Assembly: GCF_002876705.1 (NCBI RefSeq)
Contig: NZ_MDAG01000007.1
Coordinates: 124,001-188,000, forward strand
Reading direction: 5' to 3'
Length of the DNA stretch: 64,000 bases
Origin: Enterovibrio norvegicus_B
Lineage (GTDB): Bacteria; Pseudomonadota; Gammaproteobacteria; Enterobacterales; Vibrionaceae
Shown here: positions 26,446 to 35,613 of the stretch, one piece after another
Numbering within the stretch: the stretch's first letter is position 1
How the letters are laid out: each line of letters starts with the position of its first letter
Program-made: the position numbers and the translations under genes
The notes under the pieces: model-generated
What the model was told of the DNA's origin: nothing
The model's input: the letters and a program-made list of their open reading frames with translations, nothing else
Databases searched by the model: none

Positions 26446-27230
26446 ATGTCCCTTGCTTATTCTCAGAATTCCAATAGAAAAGCGTTGTCCCAAATAACTA
26501 GATTAACACGTAAATGCCAAATGGCCTTTTCATGATACTAATAATTTGATGCTTATCGTTATTATTCAAACTCGTTATTTTGATAAGTTACTCAATTATT
26601 TTAGCTCATCTCTTTTTATCGATGTAAATAACGTTTAAGCATGAGAGTGATGCAAAGAAAATAGCAATTATTTGACGTTAATTATTATATAACGACATAT
26701 TATTGACGCTTTATATGTTTTCAATCGAGACGTGAAAACATTAATGCGTACCCGCAGAAGCGGTAAGAATTCCTGCTGTTTACGTATTTTCTTCTTCGTT
26801 TTACGTCGGCGGTAAAACCCATATTGGGGATGGATCAAGGCGGTTTTTATACACCGTCTTGGCTTACACCTTGCATTTTTATTGCCCTGTGGGCGTTTAA
26901 GGGTGTTTTTCCTGATCGCTATGACGATCCTTTTTCCCGGAACGATGATCAGGGAATGATCCTGCCGTCAAATGCTCGGAAAGATGATCAAGCGCTATCA
27001 AATGGTGTAAATCGACGTGGTAGACATTATTTTTCAATTAAAACATGGTGTTAATGTGATTCTCATTGCGAGGTTCGATGGGTTTTCTTACGACCGCGTC
27101 GAGTTTTAGCCATCAGACGTTGAGATCTTGCACAATTTTGATATCAAAATGACGTTGGCCGTAGTTTGGCCTACTCTTGATCATGTTTCCGAGGTTATTT
27201 TACTTCGCGATATCTTATTCGCGTGGCAAA
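26446..27230. other. 785-bp intergenic region containing origin-type iterons
   Basis: Between the divergent FGE-fold gene and the AraC-family gene. The left part (26480-26720) is AT-rich and promoter-like. The right part contains eight GATC sites between 26832 and 27181, including three extended iterons described separately. A 76-codon frame at 26824-27054 shows no coding character. No gene is evident. Confidence 0.7.
26939..27190. repeat. Distal RctB-type iteron cluster (candidate)
   Basis: GGAACGATGATCAGG (26939-26953, plus), GGAAAGATGATCAAG (26978-26992, plus) and GGAAACATGATCAAGAG (27190-27174, minus), plus ATGATCCTG at 26956. The same GGAAnnATGATCA extended motif occurs in oriCII at 2207, 2399, 2856 and 2934. 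V. cholerae Chr2 also has RctB sites outside the origin that restrain replication, so this may be a titration/control locus. Binding is inferred. Confidence 0.65.
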
Positions 27231-28043
27231 ATGCCTTCCTTCATTTCGTTGTTTGACACTAGTCGTTGTATGGCATCAGAGTTTACACATTCACAAGTTA
27301 TTGCCTTACCTAATCATCCGTCGCTGCATGCGCACGATTACCGTCAGGTTGTGATTGGGTTACAAGGGCAGACTGAGTTTGAGCTATCAGGTCGTGGTAG
27401 CTTGGTTGGCCCTGGCCAAGGATGTTTGGTGTCTGAAGCGGAACTGCATGCCTTTTCTGGTATCGGTCAAAATGAAATTCTTGTCATTAACTTGCCAGAA
27501 TCTGTGTTACTTGGTGAGTCTTCAATGAAGCAAAAAGTGGAAGCGCTCTTTGAGCGAGATGTTTACTTTCAGCTGGACGCGCAAGCACAAACCTTAGTAA
27601 AAGCCCTCACTGGCGAAATGATCGCTAACCCGCACGATGTGATTTTAGGTCGTGCATGCGCGGACACTTTATTGTGCGTGATGGAACGTCATTTCAGGGA
27701 TCAAGTCGCTCCCCGTCGCCAAGGCCATCGACTGAATATGGACATTATCGATCTGTACATTCGTCAGCACATCAGCAGAAAAATCAGCGTTGCCCAGATG
27801 GCGGGCTCAGTGTTTCTTGCGGAAAGCCAATTCCACCAGCTCTTCAAAGCGCAAGTTGGCGTTACACCTCACCAATATGTGCTGAAAAAACGCTTCGAGC
27901 TCGCGCTAGAGCTATTGAGCACCAGCCAGCTAAACCTTGCCCAAATCTCCGACAGTTGTGGTTTCTCTAGCCAGAGCGGATTCACCTCTGCATTTTCGCG
28001 TCATTTTGGGGTGTCACCTTCTCGGTATCGCCACGATCATTGA
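27231..28043 (+). CDS. AraC-family transcriptional regulator, possibly of the proline operon
   Basis: 270 residues from ATG 27231 (MPSFISLFDTSRCMASEF). A longer frame starts at a TTG (27177) inside an iteron and is not believed; ATG 27270 is another possibility. N-terminal cupin-like half (about 20-130, LHAHDYRQVVIGLQGQTEFE) and C-terminal double helix-turn-helix (about 165-268, KISVAQMAGSVFLAESQFHQ and the signature LAQISDSCGFSSQSGFTSAF). It lies 450 bp upstream of putA in the same direction, so it may control putA; that link is inferred from position only. Confidence 0.85.
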   Translation: MPSFISLFDTSRCMASEFTHSQVIALPNHPSLHAHDYRQVVIGLQGQTEFELSGRGSLVGPGQGCLVSEAELHAFSGIGQNEILVINLPESVLLGESSMKQKVEALFERDVYFQLDAQAQTLVKALTGEMIANPHDVILGRACADTLLCVMERHFRDQVAPRRQGHRLNMDIIDLYIRQHISRKISVAQMAGSVFLAESQFHQLFKAQVGVTPHQYVLKKRFELALELLSTSQLNLAQISDSCGFSSQSGFTSAFSRHFGVSPSRYRHDH

Positions 28044-28491
28044 TCGGTCTTTTCGCCCTCATTAACACCATGCCCCCCCTGCGCTTAACGCAACGCGCTC
28101 CTTCTGTAACTGCTTCATTTTATTTCACAATACATTAACCACACTTCGTCTTTACGACTGTCTACTCTTCGTCAAACACACCGACGTAACCTTCAGAAAG
28201 TCGCTTTTTGCTATGGGTTTCACGCCATTTTCGATTAGCCCTTCTCTCCAAAATGCGGATAAATCGGGTTAATTTCTGCATTTTCAGACGGTGTGGAAAT
28301 AAATCATTAAAACAATTGTTTTGTGCGTAGGAAGTTAGGGTTCTCTGTTTGTTAATCATCGGAGTTTTTTGCAATAATGCCGCAGGATTTTGAAAGACTC
28401 TCCGGCATATCGTCCATAGAATCGGTCGCTAATCTAACATGTATGTAACATATGCCGCTAATTTGCCGGGTAAGAGAAGAGGAATCTGCTT
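28044..28491. other. 448-bp putA upstream region
   Basis: Holds the putA promoter and probably regulator sites; I see no clear operator palindrome. On the minus strand a 70-codon frame (28162-28374) is basic and lacks a ribosome binding site; not called as a gene. Confidence 0.5.
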
Positions 28492-31400
28492 ATGTTCAAA
28501 GCGACCGATGTATTGGTGCCAAGCCTGCTTGAGCAACCGAAAGCATCCCTTTGGCAACACATTTCAAGCCAGTACTGTGTAGACGAAAGTCAGGCACTTG
28601 AAGCATTGATCCCATTAGCGACGCCATCAGAATCTGAACGTGCTGCAACTGAAAAGCATGCGGCGGATTTGATTGCGCGTGTACGTGCCGATAAAAAAGC
28701 CGTGCAGATGATTGATGCTCTGTTGCTGGAGTACAGCCTAGATACCCGCGAAGGCATTTTGTTGATGTGTTTGGCTGAAGCGCTGATGCGTATCCCTGAT
28801 GCAAAAACGGCGGATGCCTTCATTCGTGACCGTTTGGGCGTTGCAGATTGGAAAGCGCACCTCAAAAACTCTAACTCACTCTTCGTGAATGCTTCGACGT
28901 GGGGACTGATGCTCACAGGCAAAGTCGTGAACGTGGATGAACGCGAAGAAAGTCGCCCGACTGCGGTGCTTAACCGTTTGGTGAACAAGTTCTCTGAGCC
29001 TGTGATTCGCCAAGCCATGCACCAAGCCATGAAGATCATGGGGCATCAGTTTGTGCTGGGTCGCGACATTGATGAAGCACTAGAAAATGGCAAGAAACCG
29101 CGCGAAAGCGGCTTCACCTATTCGTTCGACATGCTGGGCGAGGCGGCGCTGACCAAAGCGGACGCGAAAAAATACTTTAACGACTACATCGAAGCGATTG
29201 AAACCGTGGGACAGAACTTATCTGTTGGCTCCGGGCCTGCGCCTTCGGTGTCTATCAAGCTTTCTGCATTACACCCACGCTATGAGGTTGCTAACGAAGA
29301 ACGTGTCATGACGGAAATGTTTGATACAGTCTTGACGTTGCTCAAGCGTGCACGTGAATTGAACGTGGCGATCACCATTGACGCTGAAGAAGCGGATCGT
29401 TTGGAACTGTCGCTCAAACTGTTCGAGAAGCTTTTCACACACCCAGACATGAAAGGCTGGGGGTTGCTTGGTCTTGTGATTCAAGCCTATTCAAAACGCG
29501 CGTTGCCCGTACTGGTATGGTTAGCAGCATTGGCCAAAGAGCATGCTACCGTTGTGCCGATGCGCTTGGTAAAAGGCGCGTACTGGGACAGTGAAATCAA
29601 ATTGTCGCAGCAAAACGGTCTGCCGGGCTATCCGGTCTATACCCGTAAAGAAGGCACCGATGTTGCCTATCTTGCGTGTGCTCGTTTTCTGTTATCAAAA
29701 CATGTTGAGGGGCTGATTTACCCACAATTTGCCAGTCACAACGCCCAAACCATTTCTGCCATCTACGCCATGGCGCAACACGACACTTACGAATTCCAAC
29801 GCCTGCATGGCATGGGTGATTCGCTTTACTACCACGCGAAAGAGATGTTTGAGCACCCTGTGCGCATCTACGCACCCGTGGGCAATCACAAAGATTTGCT
29901 GCCGTATTTGGTGCGTCGTCTGCTTGAAAACGGCGCGAACAGTTCGTTTGTTCATCGCCTTGTGGATGCACGATGTCCGATCGCGGATTTGACCAAACAC
30001 CCTGTCGACATCTTGTTGTCACGCCCAACGCTCCACAACACCAATATCCCGCTGCCTGATGCGATTTTTGGCGATGATCGTCCGAACTCGAAAGGCGTTG
30101 CGATTGATATTGAAAGTGAATGGGAAACGTACAATCAATCGGTACAAGCTTTCATGGAATCCCATTGGAAAGCGGGTCCTATCGTCAATGGCGACCGCCG
30201 TATCGGTGAAGAACACCGTATTGTTGCACCTTACGATCACCGCCTCGATGTTGGCACCATCAACTGGTCTACAGAAAGCGATGTAGACGCGGCACTGCAA
30301 GCGGCACATGACAGTGTGGACGCTTGGCAAGCAGTGTCTGCCAAAGAACGGGGTAAGTACCTACTATCGCTGGCTGACAAACTTGAAGAGAACATGGGTG
30401 AGTTGGTGGCACTGTGTCACCGTGAAGCGGGTAAAACCATTCACGACAGCATTGATGAAGTGCGTGAAGCCGTCGACTTTTTGCGTTTCTATCCGCTAGA
30501 CGCTGACACCATGATGGCGGAAGCAAAAACCTTCCCACGTTTTGACGGTGAAAATGTCACCCTGACGCGCACGGGACGTGGTGTTTTTACCTGTATTAGC
30601 CCGTGGAACTTTCCATTGGCCATTTTCATCGGTCAAATCTCAGCGGCGCTGGTCACGGGTAACACGGTTGTTGCGAAACCTGCGGAGCAAACGTCACTGA
30701 TTGCCTTCCGTACCATCGAGTTGCTGCTAGACACTGGGATCCCAAAAGGGGTAATTCACCTTCTTCCGGGCTCTGGCGCGACAGTTGGCGCGAAAATCAC
30801 GGGCGATCCACGCATCGCGGGCGTGGCGTTTACTGGCTCAACGCCGACCGCACAGCGCATTAACCAAACCTTGGCTGCACGAGACAGCTTGCCCGTGCCA
30901 TTCATTGCGGAAACGGGTGGCCAGAACGCGATGATCGTAGACAGTACAGCGCTACCAGAGCAGGTGGTGCGTGATGTTCTGCGTTCTGCCTTTGCATCTG
31001 CAGGCCAACGCTGTTCGGCACTGCGTGTGCTTTACGTACAAAACGACGTGGCTGACCGCGTGTTGGAATTGGTGAAAGGTGCCATGGCGGAAATGAGCGT
31101 GGGCTTGCCGTATTTGCACTCAACAGATGTAGGTCCTGTGATTGATGAAGCCGCACAAGCGAAGCTGCAAAATCACATCAACCAATTGTTTAAAGAAGGG
31201 CGTTTTATCGCCAAGGTGCCAATGGCGAGCGATACCCGCGTCGGCACCTTCATCACGCCTGTGGCGTTCGAAATCGACAATATTTCCCAGCTTGACCAAG
31301 AGCACTTTGGCCCGATCCTTCATGTGATCCGCTTTAAGGCCGACGAGCTCGATGCCGTGATTGATGACATCAACCATTCAGGCTTTGGTCTCACCCTTGG

Positions 31401-31638
31401 CGTTCACAGCCGTAACGAAAGCACCTACCGCCATATTGATGCACGTGCGCGCGTCGGTAACTGCTACATCAACCGCGATCAGGTGGGTGCGGTGGTGGGT
31501 GTTCAACCGTTTGGTGGACAAGGTCTCTCGGGGACAGGTCCGAAAGCGGGTGGTCCGCACTATTTGTACCGTTTTACTCAAGAACAACTGCAATTCGCTA
31601 ATGGCAATTCCGTCGCTAACAAGGAGGTAACGGCATGA
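28492..31638 (+). CDS. putA: PutA, bifunctional proline / pyrroline-5-carboxylate dehydrogenase
   Basis: Membrane-associated FAD enzyme oxidising proline to P5C, then by NAD-dependent aldehyde dehydrogenase to glutamate. 1048 residues, clearly shorter than E. coli PutA (1320): it lacks the N-terminal ribbon-helix-helix DNA-binding domain and the C-terminal ALDH-like extra domain. Proline dehydrogenase barrel about 130-480 (SGPAPSVSIKLSALHPRYEV, then RRLLENGANSSFVHRLVD). P5C dehydrogenase about 540-1035 with catalytic E807 (AETGGQNAM) and C841 (SAGQRCSALR). GAGGAA lies seven bases before ATG 28492. The next gene overlaps by 4 bp and appears to encode the missing C-terminal domain as a separate chain. 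Confidence 0.95.
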   Translation: MFKATDVLVPSLLEQPKASLWQHISSQYCVDESQALEALIPLATPSESERAATEKHAADLIARVRADKKAVQMIDALLLEYSLDTREGILLMCLAEALMRIPDAKTADAFIRDRLGVADWKAHLKNSNSLFVNASTWGLMLTGKVVNVDEREESRPTAVLNRLVNKFSEPVIRQAMHQAMKIMGHQFVLGRDIDEALENGKKPRESGFTYSFDMLGEAALTKADAKKYFNDYIEAIETVGQNLSVGSGPAPSVSIKLSALHPRYEVANEERVMTEMFDTVLTLLKRARELNVAITIDAEEADRLELSLKLFEKLFTHPDMKGWGLLGLVIQAYSKRALPVLVWLAALAKEHATVVPMRLVKGAYWDSEIKLSQQNGLPGYPVYTRKEGTDVAYLACARFLLSKHVEGLIYPQFASHNAQTISAIYAMAQHDTYEFQRLHGMGDSLYYHAKEMFEHPVRIYAPVGNHKDLLPYLVRRLLENGANSSFVHRLVDARCPIADLTKHPVDILLSRPTLHNTNIPLPDAIFGDDRPNSKGVAIDIESEWETYNQSVQAFMESHWKAGPIVNGDRRIGEEHRIVAPYDHRLDVGTINWSTESDVDAALQAAHDSVDAWQAVSAKERGKYLLSLADKLEENMGELVALCHREAGKTIHDSIDEVREAVDFLRFYPLDADTMMAEAKTFPRFDGENVTLTRTGRGVFTCISPWNFPLAIFIGQISAALVTGNTVVAKPAEQTSLIAFRTIELLLDTGIPKGVIHLLPGSGATVGAKITGDPRIAGVAFTGSTPTAQRINQTLAARDSLPVPFIAETGGQNAMIVDSTALPEQVVRDVLRSAFASAGQRCSALRVLYVQNDVADRVLELVKGAMAEMSVGLPYLHSTDVGPVIDEAAQAKLQNHINQLFKEGRFIAKVPMASDTRVGTFITPVAFEIDNISQLDQEHFGPILHVIRFKADELDAVIDDINHSGFGLTLGVHSRNESTYRHIDARARVGNCYINRDQVGAVVGVQPFGGQGLSGTGPKAGGPHYLYRFTQEQLQFANGNSVANKEVTA

Positions 31639-32372
31639 TCTTCAATCACGGTAATCATCAAATGACGCAGGTTGAGCGTGTTGCTTCTCAGTGCGTGGCG
31701 GTGTGGGAAGAATGGAACGGCGCAGGGGTTGAAGGTCGTCAGGCGGTGTTGTCTTCGTGGGCAGATATCGTGGCGGCACGAGGCGGCGAGTTTAGTGCTG
31801 CTGCAAGCATGATCCGCTATCAAGTGAAACAAGCAGGCGAGGTACTTGCGCCCGTTCACATGATGCCGGGGCCGACAGGTGAAACGAACGAACTGTACAT
31901 CACAGGGCGCGGGCTGTTTTTGGTGACGGGCGATGAAAGTTTGTCTGCTGTGTCATTAGCCGGTCAGCTCTCTGCGTCTTTAGTGGCAGGTAACGCTGTA
32001 TTGGTTGTTGTGCCTTCTGCGCTCAACGACACCGCAGATGCCCTGTTGTCTGATCTTGTAAAAGCCAGCGCCCCAAGCCGCTTGGCTCAGCGATTGGATG
32101 AAAAGGCGCTTAATGATGTGATTGAAACTGCACCGTTGAAAGGCGTTGCAGCCGTTGCTGAAGCCGATGTGCTGGTGGCAATGAACCGAAAATTGGCAGA
32201 AAGAGACGGTGTGTTGGTGCAATTTGTCGCGGAAAGCGATGGCATTCACCTACCACTTCTCGCTTCGCCAGCGTACCAACTTCGCTTTATTACGGAGCGA
32301 ACGAGAACCATCAACATCACTGCAGTGGGTGGTAATGCCACACTTCTGGAACTCGGCAGTGGTGAACATTAA
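31635..32372 (+). CDS. Separate ALDH-superfamily subunit, equivalent to the PutA C-terminal domain
   Basis: 245 residues starting in an ATGA overlap with the putA stop, so translation is coupled. Sequence resembles a catalytically dead aldehyde-dehydrogenase-like fold: GRGLFLVTGDESLSAVSLAG and QLSASLVAGNAVLVVVPSAL parallel the nucleotide-binding part of PutA (QISAALVTGNTVVAKP), but no catalytic Cys or ETGG is present. In long PutA proteins a C-terminal ALDH-like domain of about this size seals the substrate-channelling tunnel. I infer that this subunit does the same in trans. Such ORFs downstream of putA are often labelled P5C dehydrogenase, which would be misleading. A terminator follows before putP. 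Confidence 0.75.
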   Translation: MIFNHGNHQMTQVERVASQCVAVWEEWNGAGVEGRQAVLSSWADIVAARGGEFSAAASMIRYQVKQAGEVLAPVHMMPGPTGETNELYITGRGLFLVTGDESLSAVSLAGQLSASLVAGNAVLVVVPSALNDTADALLSDLVKASAPSRLAQRLDEKALNDVIETAPLKGVAAVAEADVLVAMNRKLAERDGVLVQFVAESDGIHLPLLASPAYQLRFITERTRTINITAVGGNATLLELGSGEH

Positions 32373-32386
32373 AACAATCCGGATAT

Positions 32387-32418
32387 GAGCACCGAGAACG
32401 GTGCTCAGTTTTTTTTTG
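32387..32418 (+). terminator. Terminator between the putA unit and putP
   Basis: Stem GAGCACCG / CGGTGCTC with AGAA loop, followed by a T run, 15 bp after the upstream stop codon and only 12 bp before putP. putP is therefore expressed by read-through or a promoter within the putA unit. Confidence 0.88.
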
Positions 32419-32429
32419 AGGGAAAATGA

Positions 32430-33926
32430 ATGATTGAAAATAGCTTTGCTATCAGTGCCACGTTTATCGTGTATTTGGTGCTGATGCTAGGTATTGGTGT
32501 TTATGCTTACAAGCGAACCGCCAGTTCTGAAGATTACTTTTTGGGCGGACGTTCTTTAGGCCCTTGGCCTGCTGCAATCTCAGCAGGTGCATCTGATATG
32601 AGTGGTTGGCTGCTCCTGGGTTTGCCGGGTTATGCGTATGCGGCCGGTATTGAATCGCTTTGGCTAGCAGCAGGTTTGTTAGCGGGTACTTACTTAAACT
32701 GGTTGGTCTGTGCAAAAAGGCTTCGTACATTCAGCATCGAAGTGGATAACGCGCTGACCTTGCCTGAATTCTTGTCACGTCGTTTTGACGACAAGTCAAA
32801 AGCACTGCAAACGATTTCAGCCTTTTTCATTTTGCTTTTCTTCCTTTTCTATACCAGTTCAGGTTTGGTTGCAGGCGGTAAATTGTTTGAAGCTGTGTTC
32901 GGTTTGGATTACAGCACCGCTGTTATTATCGGCACCGTGTGTGTGGTGTCTTACACCCTATTCGGCGGTTTCCTTGCCGTATCTTGGACAGATTTGGTGC
33001 AAGGTTTGTTGATGGCAGCGGCGCTGATGATCGTGCCTATTGCGACCATGGAAGGCTCGTTTTCTGATGTTTCTCTGGCATTGGAAGCGAAAAACCCTGA
33101 ATTACTGACACTTTGGAATGACGCGAAAGGCGAGCCTTTGTCTGCGATTGCGATCATTTCGCTGGTGGCCTGGGGCTTAGGTTACTTTGGTCAGCCTCAT
33201 ATCTTGGCGCGTTTTAAAGCAACCCGCAGCAACAAAGACATCACCACTGCTCGTCGCATCGCTGTGTGCTGGAGTGCTGTCTCTATGGCAGGCGCAGTGA
33301 TGATCGGTTTGGTGGGTATTTTGTATGTTGATACCCATTTAGGCGACGAATTGGCGGATGGCGAAACCATTTTCATGATTCTGGTTAACGCGGCGTTCCA
33401 CCCGATCATCGCTGGTATTTTGCTGGCGGCAATTTTGGCGGCGGTAATGAGCACGGCGGATTCGCAATTGTTGGTGTCTTCTTCTGCGTTGGCAGAAGAC
33501 TTCTACAAGCAGGTTTTCCGTCCTGATGCATCGACAAGCGAAGTGGTGATGGTTGGCCGTGTGGCAGTTATTGGCATTTCGATTATGGCGCTCATGCTGG
33601 CGATGAACCCTGACAGTAGCGTACTTGGCCTTGTGTCTTACGCGTGGGCAGGTTTTGGTGCGGCATTTGGCCCAGCATTGCTTTTGAGCCTGTTCTGGAA
33701 AGACATGAACCGCAATGGCGCATTGGCCGGTGTGTTGGTGGGTGGCATTACCGTCGTGGTTTGGAAACAGCTGACAGGCGGCATTTTCGATATCTACGAA
33801 ATTGTCCCTGGCTTCATCTTGGCGGGTGTTTCTATCATCCTAGTGAGTAAGCTGACAGGCGGTGCGAGCGAACACGTGATGTCGCAGTTTGATGATTACG
33901 AGCAGAGCCTAAAAACACTGCCGTAA
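32430..33926 (+). CDS. putP: PutP, sodium/proline symporter
   Basis: Inner-membrane Na+/proline symporter of the SSS family, 498 residues, about 13 TM helices. Family signatures: YFLGGRSLGPWPAAISAGAS and DMSGWLLLGLPGYAY near the N-terminus (sodium-binding region), GYFGQPHILARFKA, and ILAAVMSTADSQLLVSSSAL. Start ATG 32430 with GAGGGAAA upstream, directly after a terminator T tract. It supplies proline to the PutA pathway encoded just upstream. A terminator follows at 33977. Confidence 0.95.
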   Translation: MIENSFAISATFIVYLVLMLGIGVYAYKRTASSEDYFLGGRSLGPWPAAISAGASDMSGWLLLGLPGYAYAAGIESLWLAAGLLAGTYLNWLVCAKRLRTFSIEVDNALTLPEFLSRRFDDKSKALQTISAFFILLFFLFYTSSGLVAGGKLFEAVFGLDYSTAVIIGTVCVVSYTLFGGFLAVSWTDLVQGLLMAAALMIVPIATMEGSFSDVSLALEAKNPELLTLWNDAKGEPLSAIAIISLVAWGLGYFGQPHILARFKATRSNKDITTARRIAVCWSAVSMAGAVMIGLVGILYVDTHLGDELADGETIFMILVNAAFHPIIAGILLAAILAAVMSTADSQLLVSSSALAEDFYKQVFRPDASTSEVVMVGRVAVIGISIMALMLAMNPDSSVLGLVSYAWAGFGAAFGPALLLSLFWKDMNRNGALAGVLVGGITVVVWKQLTGGIFDIYEIVPGFILAGVSIILVSKLTGGASEHVMSQFDDYEQSLKTLP

Positions 33927-33976
33927 ACGCGAAATCAGCACTGTTGAATGCACAGAACAGAAATAACACAGAAAAC

Positions 33977-34004
33977 AAAAGGGACGCCATGGCGTCCCTT
34001 TTTT
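33977..34004. terminator. Bidirectional terminator between convergent putP and HAD gene
   Basis: Stem AAGGGACGCC / GGCGTCCCTT with AT centre; A tract on the left and T tract on the right, between convergent genes. Confidence 0.9.
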
Positions 34005-34030
34005 ATTCTCAATGAACGCGATAGCGCCTG

Positions 34031-34723
34031 CTACATCCATCCGTTAGACAGTGGAAGCCGCTTCATCAAGGCGAACAGTTCCGGCATCGATGACACAGAT
34101 AGCACCAATGGGTGATCGATGTTCGCTTTGTTGCCCGTGTTGAAGTAAATCGTGCGTATGCCTGCATTGATGCCAGCTTGGACGCCGATGCTTGTGTCAT
34201 CGACAAATAAACACTGTTCGAGAGGCGTTGCCATGTTCATGGCTGAATAATGGATAAGATCGGGCGAAGGTTTCCAGCTATTCGTATCAAATGCGCTGAA
34301 CAATCGTCCAATAAAGTGCGGCAGTAAGCCTGTCATTTCCAGTGTCAATTTCATCTTGCTGACTGGGCCGTTTGATGCGACACACACATCCACGCCTTCA
34401 TCTTCAAGCATGTTCAATAAGTCAGGCACACCTTCTATGGGTTTTAGATGGTGTTCGAACAAGGCCGCACTCTTTTCACGGTAGAGTGGCTCTAGCTCAT
34501 CGAGGGATATGGACAGGTGGTGACGTTCGCAAGTTTGCAGCAACACATCAGCCAATTTTCCGCCTTGGAAATTGTCCATACATTCTTGTAAATCAAGCAC
34601 AACACCATAGTGTGCAAATACCTCAACGATCGCCATTTGGCTAAGCACTTCGCTGTCCACAAGCGTACCGTCGCAATCGAAGATCACGCAGGAAAGGGGA
34701 GCATCGTAGTCAAAGGCATTCAT
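34031..34723 (-). CDS. HAD-superfamily phosphatase, subfamily IA (YieH/beta-phosphoglucomutase-like)
   Basis: 230 residues. HAD motif I FDCDGTLVDSE (about 14-24, nucleophile first Asp), motif II CVASNGPVSK, motif III WKPSPD and motif IV LFVDDTSIG. The cap domain between I and II is helical (about 25-90). Closest in style to E. coli YieH (6-phosphogluconate phosphatase) and related sugar-phosphate phosphatases; the substrate cannot be assigned from sequence alone. Convergent with putP. Confidence 0.85.
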   Translation of the reverse strand: MNAFDYDAPLSCVIFDCDGTLVDSEVLSQMAIVEVFAHYGVVLDLQECMDNFQGGKLADVLLQTCERHHLSISLDELEPLYREKSAALFEHHLKPIEGVPDLLNMLEDEGVDVCVASNGPVSKMKLTLEMTGLLPHFIGRLFSAFDTNSWKPSPDLIHYSAMNMATPLEQCLFVDDTSIGVQAGINAGIRTIYFNTGNKANIDHPLVLSVSSMPELFALMKRLPLSNGWM

Positions 34724-34912
34724 TTGCGTTCAGCTAACCTCATTAGCGGAGTGGGATACTGTAATCCTTAACCTGACTAGCAATTACAACAACGGGGCAT
34801 TTGGCAATTTGCTATCTAAGTCTTACCATCTTCCCATTAGGAACGAAAAAACCGATCTCAGATCGAGTTTTATCAAAAGTGAAACAAAGGGTTAGCGCAC
34901 AAGGAGTGGCAA

Positions 34913-35575
34913 ATGTATCAACATACGTGGAAGACAGGCGATAACGCGCTGTTGTCAGTAGGAAAAGTGGTGTGCATTGGGCGCAACTATGCAGAACATG
35001 CGAAGGAGTTGAACAACCCTATCCCCGATGAACCCGTGCTATTTTTGAAGCCGTCGACGGCGTTGGTCAGTGCCGATGTCCCTTTGCTACTTCGTGCACC
35101 GTTAGCCCCTATTCACTATGAAGCAGAGTTGTCGATTCTCATCGGAAAAACGTTAACGAATGCCACCGTTGAACAAGCGGATGATGCCATTGCGGGGATT
35201 GGTGTCGCCCTCGATTTAACACGTCGAGAAGCGCAGAGTGAATTAAAAGCCAAAGGGTTACCGTGGGAATTGGCAAAAGCATTTGATGGTAGCTGCGTGC
35301 AAAGTCCCTTTGTGCCGTATCAGCATGATCTGGCTGCCACAGAGTATGGGTTAGACATTAATGGGGAGGCGCGTCAGCGCGGGAACACAGCGTTGATGAT
35401 CACGCCCGTACTGACATTGCTCAGCCATGTGAGTCAGTATTTCACCTTACTGCCGGGTGACATCGTGTTAACGGGGACGCCGAAAGGTGTTGGTCAGCTC
35501 AATGGTGGTGATGAGCTGACCTTAACGCTATCTGGTGACGTGTTGGCGCAATGCCGCTGTGAAACGTCTGCGTAG
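34913..35575 (+). CDS. Fumarylacetoacetate hydrolase (FAH) family protein, YcgM-like
   Basis: 220 residues. The FAH core shows KVVCIGRNYAEHAKELNN, PVLFLKPSTALV, HYEAELSILIG (metal-binding Glu residues), the ALDLTRREAQSELKAKGLPW segment with WELAKAFDG, and GDIVLTGTPKGVGQL. Likely a divalent-metal hydrolase/decarboxylase acting on an acylpyruvate or oxaloacetate; E. coli YcgM-type proteins are acylpyruvase/oxaloacetate tautomerase-like. AAGGAG precedes ATG 34913. Stands alone. Confidence 0.88.
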   Translation: MYQHTWKTGDNALLSVGKVVCIGRNYAEHAKELNNPIPDEPVLFLKPSTALVSADVPLLLRAPLAPIHYEAELSILIGKTLTNATVEQADDAIAGIGVALDLTRREAQSELKAKGLPWELAKAFDGSCVQSPFVPYQHDLAATEYGLDINGEARQRGNTALMITPVLTLLSHVSQYFTLLPGDIVLTGTPKGVGQLNGGDELTLTLSGDVLAQCRCETSA

Positions 35576-35613
35576 ATCGCCAGTCGTGCACGCGCGCGTA
35601 TTCGTGAGACGTT

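Noticed and set aside
26824..27054. 76-codon frame upstream of the AraC gene
   Set aside because: No ribosome binding site, no protein-like pattern, and it runs through the iteron cluster.
27177..27230. N-terminal extension of the AraC-family protein from TTG
   Set aside because: Starts inside an iteron, lacks a Shine-Dalgarno, and the extension is unlike AraC N-termini.
28162..28374. Possible 70-residue basic protein on the minus strand
   Set aside because: TTG or weak ATG start with no ribosome binding site; lies in the putA promoter region; composition is not distinctive.
34848..34871. Bulged hairpin in the divergent gap between the HAD and FAH genes
   Set aside because: Weak stem with a bulge, located upstream of both genes, so there is no transcript for it to terminate.
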